Shown here one piece after another: positions 23,670 through 35,270 of a DNA stretch of 64,000 nucleotides (its first letter is position 1; each line of letters begins with the position of its first letter). The notes under the pieces were generated by a model. The model did not search any database. It was not told the origin of the DNA and was given only the letters and a program-made list of their open reading frames with translations. Source of the stretch: Fusarium oxysporum f. sp. lycopersici 4287 (Eukaryota > Ascomycota > Sordariomycetes > Hypocreales > Nectriaceae); assembly GCF_000149955.1 (NCBI RefSeq), contig NC_030986.1, positions 3,839,732-3,903,731 on the forward strand, given 5' to 3'. A program made the position numbers and the translations under genes.

Positions 23670-26600
23670 TTAAAAGAACTTGCTCTTAAGGCCACCCATC
23701 ACGACGTTCCTCTTTTGCTTATTGAGGAACTTGTTTACATCATCTGCCCATCCAGCGCTGTTGTTCTGCAGGTTCTCCATATTGTCACCCATCATGTTCA
23801 ACTTCTCGGTTCTTTCGTTCAATTGTCTCGTAAGGTAGTCTCCCCAACCTTCCTGGCTGCCCGATCCCGATGCGGCGGCTGGCTCTCCAGCCCGAGCAGC
23901 CCGTTGCTCTGCTGCTGCTGCGTCCATCATTCGCTTGCTGGGAGGCCTATCTGGGCCTCCAACCAGCAGATCAAGATCGGTAGGAGAGATGTATTGGCTG
24001 CCCGAGATCCACTGCATGTTTGAAATAGTCGGCCGAGGTGGGCACTCAAGCTTAGGGTTTATCAGCGTGTCCGGAGATTGTTGAGGTCCTTTGCCCGTTC
24101 CCCAGACGTGGATCACAGCAAGCTCACTTGGTCCTGTCCAAGCAAAGATGTCACCAGTCTGAGTAACAACTGAGTTTGTACTCCTCGTCACATCTATCAT
24201 GGGAAGATCGGCCTTTCCGATGTCTCTGAGACCAGGAATTGAGAATGCACGAGCAGTTCGGTCACCAAACACACCAACAACGGCAAATCCCTGTAACTCG
24301 AGCTCTGCTACACATGCAGAATCACAGAGGATGCTATCAAACTCTTTTGACGCGCCTTTAGAGTTGGCCGGTTTGAAGATTCGGATTTCTGTTTGCGTGA
24401 CTATCGTGCTTGTTAGTTGGGCCAATTTGAGTCAAAGCCATGCGCCACTTACCAGCAACAAGTACGCCATTGACCTGACGTCCTTCTCTGAGGCCTGCCA
24501 CGATCGGTCCAGTAGCATGGGCAGGCTTACCCGTATCAGCTTCGATGGGGTTGAGTGAAATGATCTTCCCATCGAACGATACAACGCCTGCGAGCGACGC
24601 AGAGTATGTGCCGTCTTGGCCAGGCAGAAGTTTAAAGGTGATGACCTTGCCTAGGTTTGTTCCCACAAAACAGCAAATGCTCGAGTACTTGTCCTCGTCC
24701 AAGGTCATGACACCAAACTCAATTACAACAGGCCACTCTTTCTGGGGGCCCGGCGAAGAACTGTGACTCTTCAGGAATGAAGATCGCTTATCTGGCTTAG
24801 CGAAATCCGTCATGGGTGCCTGGAAGAAGATGGTAGGTCCGCGAAGATCAATCAGTGTAAGGAACCCCAGTTCTGAGCCTACGGCTACGAATCCAACATT
24901 GGACACCTGTATAGCTGTGATAGGGCCCATCATCATCTCGTAGAGAACGAGAGGCTGCAGGCCCTCTTTCAGACCCGGTTCTGCTCTCGAGCTAATGTCC
25001 GTGAGGCCTTTGGGATTGGGGTCAAGCTGGAGAGCTTTATCTTTGCCGAAAAAGCGATTCTGACCCCATCGATAAATGATGGCCTCTCCCGTGCGTGTTC
25101 CTACCACAAATTCTCCGGTGCTAGTCGCCATATTCATACAGGTAATGTCTACATCATCGTATCGGTCCAGTGCTCGAGCAACATCGACTTGAAGCTGGGT
25201 TCCATTTTCAATTTCATCAGCATGGCCCGAGTCCCAGATCCTGATTGTACTATCGGCATGAGCGGCTTGGATTATGGTTCTCTCTTCAAATCTTTTCCGA
25301 GGTCGCGACGCCTCGGCTCCTCCTTTAAGCAGCGGCTCGCCTTGGTTGCGCTTCTCAAACATGGAGAGCCACCGGGGACGTTCGAGAGGTGACACATTGA
25401 CTTTTGTCACAAATGGATGAACAAAAGAAACGGAGGGATGGAGCTGGTTGGTAGGACTGATCGGATAGCCAGAGGGGAAACTCAGCGTGATAAGTTCACC
25501 AGACGAGAGGAGAACCATGACGGCGATCGGGTCTTGAGCGCCAGCAAAGTGAGGAGAAAAGCGCGGAATGAGGAGGAAGTTAATCGCTTGCGCACCAGAA
25601 GGAAGAGGAAGGACATTCTGGCGTTTCCCCCTGCAGTAATTAGCCAATATTTGCCAGGTCGAGGTCGCGTAAACCGGCGTCTGGCCCAGGTCAATGAATG
25701 TCAAGCCCTTGGGCGATGCGTCAGGGCGTTGTCCGCCTGCAATCAGAAGGCCACTATCGTCGCAATTCTCTTTGCAACACCAAGCAATCTTAGTGATGGG
25801 CTCAGGTAAAGCAGGTGTAGGAGTCTCAGGCGAGGGTTGGTCGACGTTGAAGTCGGTCAGGGTTCTCGCCATCACAATCTTCTCGGCTTTTGGATCCCAG
25901 AACACCAAGCTTCCGTCATCATGAGCTGTCAGGATGAATGTACCAGAGGGGTGCCAGAGTGCATGTGTAAGTCGAGGCTTTCGAACCGTCTCAACAGCTG
26001 CACCGTTGCCTCCCGGAGCGCTTGCTGGAACAACATACTCATAGTAGTTGACAGGTTTGGCTTGTTTGAACGAGTAGACAACAGCGCCATGGGTGTATCC
26101 CAAGAGGAGCTTACCTACATCTCGGGGGTGAAGAGACATGGTTATGAGGTTCGGAGTGGTCGCACCAGGGTTCTTCTCTTTCCAGAAGTTGGGAAGTCTG
26201 AAGGAACGGGCCAGGCTTCCTCTATCCAGATCAAAGGCCATGATGTCTCCATTGTACAATCCGATAAACGCCCAGTCAAGCATGGGATCCGTCACCAGAG
26301 AAACGACCTGGCCAGCGACGACCAGAGCGGCGATGCGCTCGCCGGTGTCGAGGTCCCATATTCCCAACTCGTTCTTCGCGTCGACGGTAACAAGGCGGTT
26401 GGCGGAGAATTGTACGATCTGGAAGGATGTGCGTCGGGGAGGCTCGAGGATCTTGTGTACACGTCGCTGACCGAAGATGTAGACTTTACCGGGGCCAAAC
26501 TTGCTTTCACCAGTTCCGATAGCTAGGAGGGATTGGACTGGGTCGTAAGCGTAGCAGCTGTGACAAAGAATGGATGGTCAGCTGGATCATTTTGGGGCAT

Positions 26601-26756
26601 GCATACATGATACATGTTGGGCGAGACGGAGCGATACCTAATTTGAGAGTTGATGCCATAGCGAGCCTGATCGTCGGGCATGAAGAGTTCAGGTCTGATG
26701 CTCGCTGATAGGTCATTCTGCATGCCCGTCTGCTTGCCGCGCAGGAAAGCCGCCAT
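23670..26756 (-). CDS. SRO7: Lethal giant larvae/tomosyn family protein, SRO7 homologue
   Basis: Sro7/Lgl proteins bind exocyst, Rab GTPase and the plasma-membrane t-SNARE Sec9 to control polarised exocytosis. Exons 26756-26638, 26557-24453 and 24400-23670 give 984 aa. The N-terminus MAAFLRGKQTGMQNDLS and the early SLLAIGTGESKFGPGKVYIFG segment, read as a WD40 blade, are typical, followed by many WD-like repeats forming two propellers. Near the C-terminus a short SNARE-like coiled coil can be seen (LNERTEKLNMMGDNMENLQ, then GWADDVNKFLNKQKR), as in tomosyn and many filamentous fungal homologues. Both introns are GT-AG and phase-consistent. Length is close to yeast Sro7. The likely role is secretion at hyphal tips. 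Confidence 0.9.
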
Positions 26757-29000
26757 GTTGTAGTTGGCGTCGCCGAAGTTTATGACGACAGCGATAACTA
26801 GCGATTTTCAGTGTTCCGGTGGTGAAATGTTCTAGAGCTTTGCAAAGCTCTCGCCTTGAAAAGAGTGAGAGGAGAGGGATGGAAGATGGAAGAGATAGAC
26901 GTTCTGGTGGGGTTTGTACAACTGCCCTGCCCGCCGCCAAAGCCGGTACCTTACGTAGTGCGCTCAGTGCTCTCTCCAGGGACAATCCAAGACCCCAAGA
27001 CGCCCAAGACCCTTGGCAACGGCAACGTCATCCCGAACTATCACTGTGCGGAGTATGTACGTAGTTTTTAATACTGTGGGCTCAACTCCAAGGTGGTCTT
27101 TGTACGGCATTGTTATTATCTCTATTCCAAAGAATTGTAGAACCTCCATTACGTGATGCAACTCATTATATTTCCTCTTCAGATCCCCAAGTTATCTCAT
27201 AACAGTCCACTCTCAATCCAGGAAGACAGCGTGCATACGACGTTGGCCTATTAGCTTGACCCACGGCCAAGCCTGCACTGCCCCAAAGCATCTGATCACG
27301 GTAGAGCCAGTCGAACCTTTCCGCGTGGTCAAGATCGCGGTAAATTAACTTCCAAGTCATCAAGGGGGACGCGTAAACGGATATAGGATCGTAGGAGGAA
27401 TCAACAGTAAATAGCCCTAAAGCTCCAGCTACGAATGAGATAATGACAACAGACTTAGACCAGGGCCTTAGCTGGACATGGACAAGCAAACTGGGCCTGG
27501 GACAAGTTTGACATCGGGACGTCCCTTGCTTGCATGCTTCCGAACCGAGATAATATTCTGCTATTAGTCGTTAGTTTGACGCTAACGGCTTCCACTCCTC
27601 CATACTGATGGTCGATTTGAATAGCGTGAACAGGTAGATTAGACTGCTGTCTCGACTACGGTTGGATGTGAATTATTAAGTCGAGTTTTAATCGGTGAAA
27701 GTGTTTAGGTCAAGTACCTTGAATCCATACCCTTTCTATCTGCGGTATTCAAAATTGACTAGATCTATAATAAAAGCATTGTTGACATCAGCACTCTGTT
27801 TCATCATCTTGACAAGTTATATTGCATGGATTTCGTTTGAAATTTGTTCATCTCGAGTTCTTTTAGAGTCTGTGATTGGTATAGGAGAAGATACCGGCTT
27901 GGTAGTGCCCGTCTCAGGACGATGACTGCTGTGTCATTCCTGTAGACTGCCATTGCCAACTGCTTGTTATTCCGAGGGTTTCATCTCCAAATCGATGTAG
28001 CGTTGTCATAATTGCCGAGTATCATATGCCGAAACATACGTCACTAAGGATCGTTCAGAGATGATCGACAGATAACACATCACTTTAGCCTATAATGCAT
28101 GGTCAGGGCATACTATGTAATTGTCTCGTGGTTTTGCAATGCCTGATATCAAGGGTCCCATCATGTCGAATCTATGGAGAGCTGCGTGGTAGCGATGACC
28201 GTTGTACATTGGGAACTGGCACCCAATGTTACCGAGTAACAAAACAAGTCTACGTGGACCTGTTCTGTTATGATGATGATGCCAGGCTACGATAGATGCA
28301 TATAGGGCATCTCCCAACCCACACTTGTCACTGTCGATGCCCAGTGAATCGTGCTCATGAGACCAATCCTGCCTAAGCTGAAACTCGGTGTCGATGCAAG
28401 CGGGCTCCCGTATCGAGTTCCAGAAGAAGCGAGGCTTACCTTTTATTATTGGCCGCAAGTGACGGTTGGGTTTGGAGCGTTTCGCTGCAATTGGCTCTCG
28501 TGGTCGACGTGTCGTATTGTGTTGGGCATCACTTGCAGCTTAGCCCGCCCCTCCCAACTTCTGACGTGGGCCTCTCAAAAGCCTCATGTTGGCCTCTTGC
28601 CCTACAGGATCTCTCGTTTATCATAAGCAGATCAGCTAGCGGGCCGTCCACTAGGCCCCGCTGGGTCCTGATACTCCTACCGACGCCGCCGCCGCTGCTA
28701 CTTCTGCGTTGGCCCTGCGTATGTACCTACACTCGGCTGCCCTGCAGACCGGGTCATTATGCTGGCAGCCATAGAAGCCAGAGCCCTGCGAAGGCTTACA
28801 CACTCGATGTACGATTGACTGTAGAACGATATGTTTAATCGTGCCCAATCTATGTTAGCCAGGGCTACATAGCTACCTGGCTACCCGATCATACGCAGAT
28901 TGAAGGCGAATTTAATTGCCTTTGTCTACCCGCTTATGGATACCGAGCAACAGATCGACACAGCACTACTACCATCCACAAGCAATTCTTATTCTCCGAA
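26757..29000. other. Gene-poor spacer
   Basis: About 2.2 kb holding the SRO7 promoter (first few hundred nt) and that of the C2H2 gene. Reading frames at 27695-27925 (+), with a hydrophobic stretch, and 28090-28458 (-) are open but lack a supported start, splice pattern or family match. Confidence 0.5.
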
Positions 29001-29710
29001 ATGGCATTTTACAGTCGCAACCACAGCCAACTATCTGCGGATCAGCTTCGCCACTCTGACTCTGACTCCGACTCCCGCTACCACCACGGATGGGCTGGCT
29101 CGTCTTCCTCAAGCTACTACAACGAGCCAACGACATCTGATCCTCGTTACCATGCCTTTGGTAGCTACTATGCCAGCAAATCAGCCTCAAACTGCAACCA
29201 CTCCTACAGACCTGGGGACTACAATGAGTCTCAGCAATCAGAGGACCATCAACACATGTGGCAGTCTCAAGAACACAGTGGCGCACCACCATCTTCTTCC
29301 TCAGTGGCCACTTCAAGTCCTCCCAACTTACAAGATGACTCCTACGGCTGGATGAACTCGGCCGATGGCAGTGGTGAACCAAATCTTTGCCATTGCGGCA
29401 AGACATTCCGACGTCCGTCTGACCTCGCGTAAGTTTAACCAAGTCCCAACCTCAACGCCTACAACTAATAACTCATAGAAAACACCAAAAGTACCACATG
29501 AAGTACTTCTCATGTCTCGCCTCGGGGTGTGACAAATCTTTTGCTACTCAGAAAGACCTAATCAGGCACACGCGCACACATCGCAAAGGCGAAGGCTACC
29601 AATGCAAGGTAGAAGGATGCCGCAAGGCCATGTCAGGCCATGTGTACTCACGGAAAGACAACTTCGATCGACATATGCGGACGGCACATCCAGATCATCC
29701 GCAAATCTGA
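29001..29710 (+). CDS. C2H2 zinc-finger protein
   Basis: Two exons (29001-29428 and 29479-29710) joined by a 50-nt GT-AG intron give 219 aa. The first ~125 residues are Ser/Tyr/His/Gln-rich and disordered. Three finger-like units follow: LCHCGKTFRRPSDLAKHQKYH, whose cysteines are only one residue apart (C-x-C) and which is split by the intron; FSCLASGCDKSFATQ with a standard C-x4-C-x12-H-x3-H; and YQCKVEGCRKAMSGH with a longer C-to-H spacing and H-x4-H. This is a plausible small nuclear DNA-binding regulator of the type common in Fusarium; the target is unknown. It stands alone in a gene-poor area. Confidence 0.82.
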
Positions 29711-32520
29711 GAGGCATACAGAGACTCTCTATTTTTTCCGACAGACGCACTATGATGGTGTTAAACAATATAGAAGCTAATCTAAGAGCTTGAAACAGTA
29801 TAGGCGTATTTTATTTGAGAACACGGGTATATGTTTGAGTATAACGGGCGATATTGTATGAACTAAGGGACCTATATAGAGAAATTCCGAATGGGGAGCA
29901 AGGCAAAGGTTATCAAACCTGTGTGTTTTATTAAAATACTGTTCATTTAATTACAGTCCCTTCTACGTATTGTGTAAATGAACTTTTGAGAGTTATAAGC
30001 CATGACAGAGTATTTGCTCAATGGTATACAAGGCCTTAAAGAGGACCTATGAACTATTGACGTATGGACTTAAAAGCCCAATTGGCCATGGCAGTGTCAA
30101 GAATAGTACAGGCAATTGAAAAAGTGATATGGTACCCGTTTCTCCTTTTGAACTATATCTCAAGATGGAAGAAATTCTTGTTTGATTTATCTGCACATGT
30201 ATTGGTTTTCAGTAGGAAAACCTGAAGAGTTCAATCTGGTTTCGCACCATTGGACTTCGAATTACTTCATATCATCTTAAAAAAGACCTAGGAAGCTAAA
30301 ACATAATCTCCTTAAGCACATTCCAGCCACAAAGGAAGTCTGTGGAGCTGTCAGCTCTCATGAAAATCTATGTCGTAGGCTCCATCATGACAACCAGCTG
30401 AAACGTGATGAAGGTCATAGCTCTTTTCTTTTATTCGAATCAGCTATTTAAGTATACCAAATTTTGAGTGGCTTAAAGCATAGCATACAATGCAACCCTT
30501 GCAAAGAAAACAGAAAAACAACAATCAAAACGGAAGTCATTCTCATGAAGGTGCTTATAGGAGCTAGTTTCAGTTTTCCAATCAGTTCTATAGGCAGACT
30601 TAGCTTACAAGAGGATGAATTCGAACAGTTATCATACTGCAGTCATAGCTATTGATGTGTATTTTGAAGTTGCTCGGTTTGTGTGCCTTGCATGATCAAA
30701 CTATACCCTTGAGATATCTTACCCAATACTCTTAGAGTTTCTGATACATAGCTTATATGAATCCCGATAACTATAAAGTACAGTTATTCTAATAATACTC
30801 CAAGATCTGCGTGATTGTGCAATGCGAAACTCGTTCATTGCCACAACTATGACAATTTTGTCATCTGGTATCATACCTTTGATACGTTGGCTCTGAAGAC
30901 CAAGATCAGTCAAGTTTCGTGGCTCACTGACTCCCTGAGGCATCGTGTTCCAGAAAGAAGAGATGACAGTAGTAACTCTATCGTTGGCGGTACCAGCTGG
31001 TAGTGTTCTGCAGCTCAGTCTAGGTCAATCATCAAAGGGCTCAAAGGGCTAAGAACGACGATTTACCGTGCCCCTATATTTCTTCACATTGTGGAGGCTT
31101 TATTTATGCTTTATGTAGGTTTTAGATAGCTTCTAAAAATCTTCAAAAAGGACTGATCAACCTTGCTCAAAAGAGGCTGGGCAAACACAGGGTAGGGAGG
31201 TTTCACAACCACTACGAATTATCTTGGGTGTTTTGCCATTCATTCACTCAAGGTCCAATCCAACACATACGGTTCTTCTGAATTTGATATTACTCTGTCA
31301 CATATTGGATCGACTGATTGACTTGAGCCCATCGGCTCATCCCCTGTTGCTGGATGGAAGTGTTCACCCAGAAGCCAAGAGACGCATATTGACGACGAGT
31401 TCTGGTCTCCAATCAATGAAATGCGTGACCAAAATGTAGGTAAACTATTCTCACTAAATTTCCTTCATTTTGGAACTCACCGTCCATATATCTTCGTCTG
31501 TGGCATTTCTCCAGTCGCAGATCGGCCTTCCCATCGACGTCTCCAACGATCTATCGACTGACCAACTTCAACACAAGCTACAGAGTCTAGCGAACATATT
31601 GTTCATAAGGATATAGTTGGATTGAGCAATGGTGCGGCATCTAGGCAATTGACGCCCCTCGTCTAGAGCACGAGACAAGATCGGGCTGTCGCATGAACTC
31701 GTCGTGGTTCAGCTTTAAGGCAATCAGTCATTAATTGCTTCTACTATGAGCCAATTACAGAGTGCTAGTGGTTCATTTTCTTATGCATATAAAGGTGGGA
31801 TTGAGGCAAAACGCATCAGTGGCCCGAATACCATGTGCACTGGGCTTCATAGAACTGCATGGTCAGTTGTTCCGACATAACCAACGCGCAGTTGGTGGAA
31901 TCACGACGCCTCGTGTAATTCTGTCAAAAACACTACAAAGTTTGCAATCACAACTTGAGGTCGTGCATGCGGTTCACGCGCAGCCGTGTCTTTACATTAA
32001 CTCGACCTGGGCGGCCTCTCCCAAGCCACGATAGCCTCAGCGGTGCAGATTGACTGGTAGCACACACAAAGACCGGGCCTGCCAAATATTCGCATACAAC
32101 TCCGTCGGGGCCGTTAGCCACTTGGTGGAGGCTGAGACACAAAGTGTCCGAGTTGGAGATAAGAAGGATGTCACGTAGAGGTGTTGAGTGGCTTACTACC
32201 GCATATGGAGCTGAAACATGGGGTTGAGTTCTTATCTGCATAGAACTTAATAGGTCAGAGTTGCCATCACGGTGTGCTAGTACGTAAAGAAAGATGGTAG
32301 CTATATGCAGTTGAACTGCGGGCTGCAGCCTACACGACCCCAAAGATTGTAACCTTGGAGAGATATTGTCACAGGCGCATAATTTGCTTGACACATCTCA
32401 ATTCCGTTATTGGTTCCTGATTGGCGATCATAGGGCTTTTTCTGTGCTCTTTGAAGTATGACAAGGCAGATTGGAGGCTCTTACATTCGCAGAGAAACGA
32501 GGCCAGGAAGCTGTGTGGTG

Positions 32521-32540
32521 GATGGATGGATGGATGGATG
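32521..32540 (+). repeat. (GATG)5 microsatellite
   Basis: Five perfect GATG units in non-coding DNA. Confidence 0.95.
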
Positions 32541-33208
32541 CTGTGGCACGCGGGAAGGCTTCCTTGATACATTCTAGAATGTAGCACGCACATTCATTCA
32601 CTGCGCCATCAATCACATCACGTCTTGGCCGATAGCATAAAGCAGCGACCAACGTATGCGACAAGCAGCCTGTGCAACGATAAACAGACACTGTACGCGT
32701 ACCCAAGGCTGGGAATCACTGCAAGTCGTCAATGTGATAAGCGCCGAGCATCGCCCTGCCAAAGTGCGAATGTTGATGGTAGAGTCATCGAGGGGCAAAT
32801 GTCCATGCGCATAACATAGACGCTGCGAAACTGATCAGTGCGCACTCACTGCGGCCGTAAACAGGTCTCTTGCGTTATCTCCATAGGGACTTCAGAACTG
32901 GAGGTGGTAAACTTGAGGGTCAGGTGAAGGTGAGTAGCTATTCAGCTCGGTAGGGGTCCCTTGTCCGCATGTAAGCATCACTCTCGCAAGCGCTGATCGT
33001 CCTTATTCGCGGCCTTCTAGAAGGTTTCCTGTTAAGTTACGTGTCGCCTTCTGGAAGCCTTCTCTGTGCGACGATCCCTGCAACGCTCTCACAAGATCAC
33101 AACAGTGTGCCTCTGGGATTGGCTATGGCATCGCTCGGTGTCAGACCGTGCCTGTGGCTGGTTCCAGTGGCCCTCTAGGATCAGATCCTGAGTCCACCAA
33201 CATTTTGG

Positions 33209-33238
33209 ATATTGCATTTGCATTTGCATTTGCAATAT
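33209..33238. repeat. Direct TTTGCA repeat inside a perfect 8-nt inverted repeat
   Basis: ATATTGCA and TGCAATAT form arms around a core of repeated TTTGCA. The whole 30-nt element could form a hairpin or offer repeated ATTTGCAT-type binding sites. Confidence 0.8.
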
Positions 33239-34218
33239 GAGGGTGCCATGTAATAGCAGTGAATTGTACGAAAATGCAGACGCATGAGTGTGGTGCTTGA
33301 CCGGTTCAAGACCTTCTCGAAGCCATTGATCCCCCTTGCTGATCAGCACCACACCTTCAGTAGAATGGCCAATTGGCCTAAACACCCATCGTCCGCACAT
33401 ATTCCCCTTTCGAAAGACCCAATCGGAAAAGAATGTCCAGTCACACTGCACTTGCATGTGTCTTCTCCAAGTTTGCGTTGTCGCACGAGCTATCTGTTGG
33501 GAAGTGCCTCACACAAACTCCCCAGCTCCCCCGCTATCTCCAAACTCCAAGTATCAGGCCCAGCCACCCCTGTCTAACAGTTGTCATACCAGGTTCACAC
33601 CTCAAAAGTTAGGGCAGTCGACGTAATCTTGAACCCAGCAGCTCGGCTCTCGCCTGTTTTACTACACACAGCAGGTGAGGAAATACCGTCGTTTTCTGTT
33701 TAGCAGCTCACTGCAAAGAGTAGTAGTCCAGGCAGTCCACGATTTATCCAGTTACGTTACCGGGGGCCTCAAATTTGGTCATCTACTACTGCTGCTCTAT
33801 GAGCCAGAGACAAGATGAAACTGAGCAAATGATCAACTGCTCCGAGAAAATCTCCCTGCGCCCAAATGATTGCGCCAATATTCCGCAACTGGACAGACGC
33901 AGGCCTTGGAACTGCACAACAACAACAACAACCATACGGATTTAACCCCTAATAAATTGTACTATATTTAATGCTGGCCTCCATTTCCCAGTGTCGGATA
34001 CAGTTATAATCGTGCAGGCCTACCTCAAAGATGACAAGCTACTGGCTTGGTCCTCAAACTCGGAGCCTCAACCACCCACCCTCACACTCTGGATGAGAAG
34101 CCACCCGTGTATCTGAGGCTGCATGACGTGAGCCATACCTGAATTGGCGCGTCGCTATGTGTAAGTCAACCAAGTGAGATGCTCCCTGGCTCCAAAATGA
34201 GCCCAAGGGCACTCCCGT

Positions 34219-34225
34219 TATAAAA
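34219..34225 (+). promoter_or_regulatory. TATA box candidate for GIGAQF copy B
   Basis: TATAAAA lies 220 nt before the proposed start codon at 34445. Confidence 0.35.
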
Positions 34226-34444
34226 GTCTGATGTGCGCTTCTCAACTTCAGAGTTTAGTAGCCAGTCAATAGTCACTTTAACAGCAACTCATGACCGCAC
34301 ACCGGTTCCTTAGAGAGCTACGCATCCTCGATCAACCTGTCTTACACGGCTCTATGAACTATTTCATAGCCTTCCATCATTTTCTCAAGCACACACGAGA
34401 TACTTGAACTCGAACCTGAGCTTGTGCTCACTTGACAAGCGACA

Positions 34445-35270
34445 ATGCCAAACTCTTCAACAAAGGCCACACAAGGATCTGTTCAATCCGAGAACCGAAC
34501 AAACAAGATCAATGGGTACGATGACTCTTCCCTTCAACGCGAATACGGTTGACATCTAATGCATAGACTGTTTTCCAGTCAAGCCACAGCCGAAGATAAG
34601 CAAATCATGATGATGAGATTCGTGAGCGACCTGTACGTGCCTGTTTCCGCACATCTTCAGGACCCACTGTATGTGCCCGGAAGCCACATGCAGGACAGTG
34701 CGAGTTTGGGCCGTTTCATGAACCGCCCGCGGCCCCACTCCTCCACCGGCTTTGAGGGAATCGGGGCCCAGTTTATCGGTAGGCACTCGGGCCCGTTTTG
34801 GCTATGACGGTTCTAACTAACACTAGTAATTCCCTTAGACTCTGGCCTCGGTACGAGTCGCTAGGAAAGTTGTTGCGGCTAAAGACTCGAGTTTATGTGA
34901 TATCCACCTTGAGGTGAGTCCCATTATGGTTATTCTCTCTTCTCTCTTCTCACTAACATGGCTGCTATGGAGTAGGCTAACGCCCAACTGCCACGTTCGC
35001 ACTCCCTGTATTTGGCACGATGTTAGCAAGCTGTGGCCCTACCGTCACAAACCACATCATCATCACTATCACTGGCGATGGACTACCATGAGAATGGCCG
35101 TATTATCTTCAAAGTATTTGCTTCTTAGATTTAATAGTTTAGAAACACATATGCAAATCAAACATAGAAACCTAAATGAAACGATCTTCAATCTCTCATT
35201 GAGTCTAATTCCTAGCTGCCAACTACATTCATCCAAGATCTTGTCGGCAGATGGAACACTATTTCCGTGA
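34445..35270 (+). CDS. Hypothetical protein, GIGAQF copy B
   Basis: No known family recognised. Proposed exons: 34445-34515, 34579-34778, 34865-34913 and 34976-35270 (204 aa). Intron 1 has GTACG and CCAG with a CTAAT branch, phase 2. GIGAQF is at residues 84-89, then a phase-1 intron; exon 3 ends in phase 2 at GTGAGT; exon 4 carries DVSKLW at residues 122-127. All four boundaries parallel copy C at 40.6 kb. Two weaknesses: the acceptor best placed after the branch site (34838) leads to an early stop after GTSR, and the homologous frame needs the next acceptor at 34864. The C-terminal ~75 residues are His-rich and unlike copy C. It may be a diverged or partly broken paralogue. Confidence 0.42.

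Larger units (their letters stand above)
29711..34218. other. Gene-poor spacer, 4.5 kb
   Basis: AT-rich from 29.7 to 31.2 kb, more balanced after. No reading frame has both good length and recognisable features. Contains a (GATG)5 tract and a TGCATT inverted repeat. No transposase remnant is recognised. Confidence 0.5.

Noticed and set aside
28090..28458. Minus-strand frame containing GNIGCQF, recalling GIGAQF
   Set aside because: No matching exon phases, no downstream D-x-x-x-L-W, and no other residues in common; treated as chance.
35130..35190. ETHM followed by Q-I in copy B against ETHM followed by K-L in copy C
   Set aside because: Lies about 30 residues too far from the D-x-x-x-L-W box in copy B and no intron explains the gap; not used as evidence of homology.
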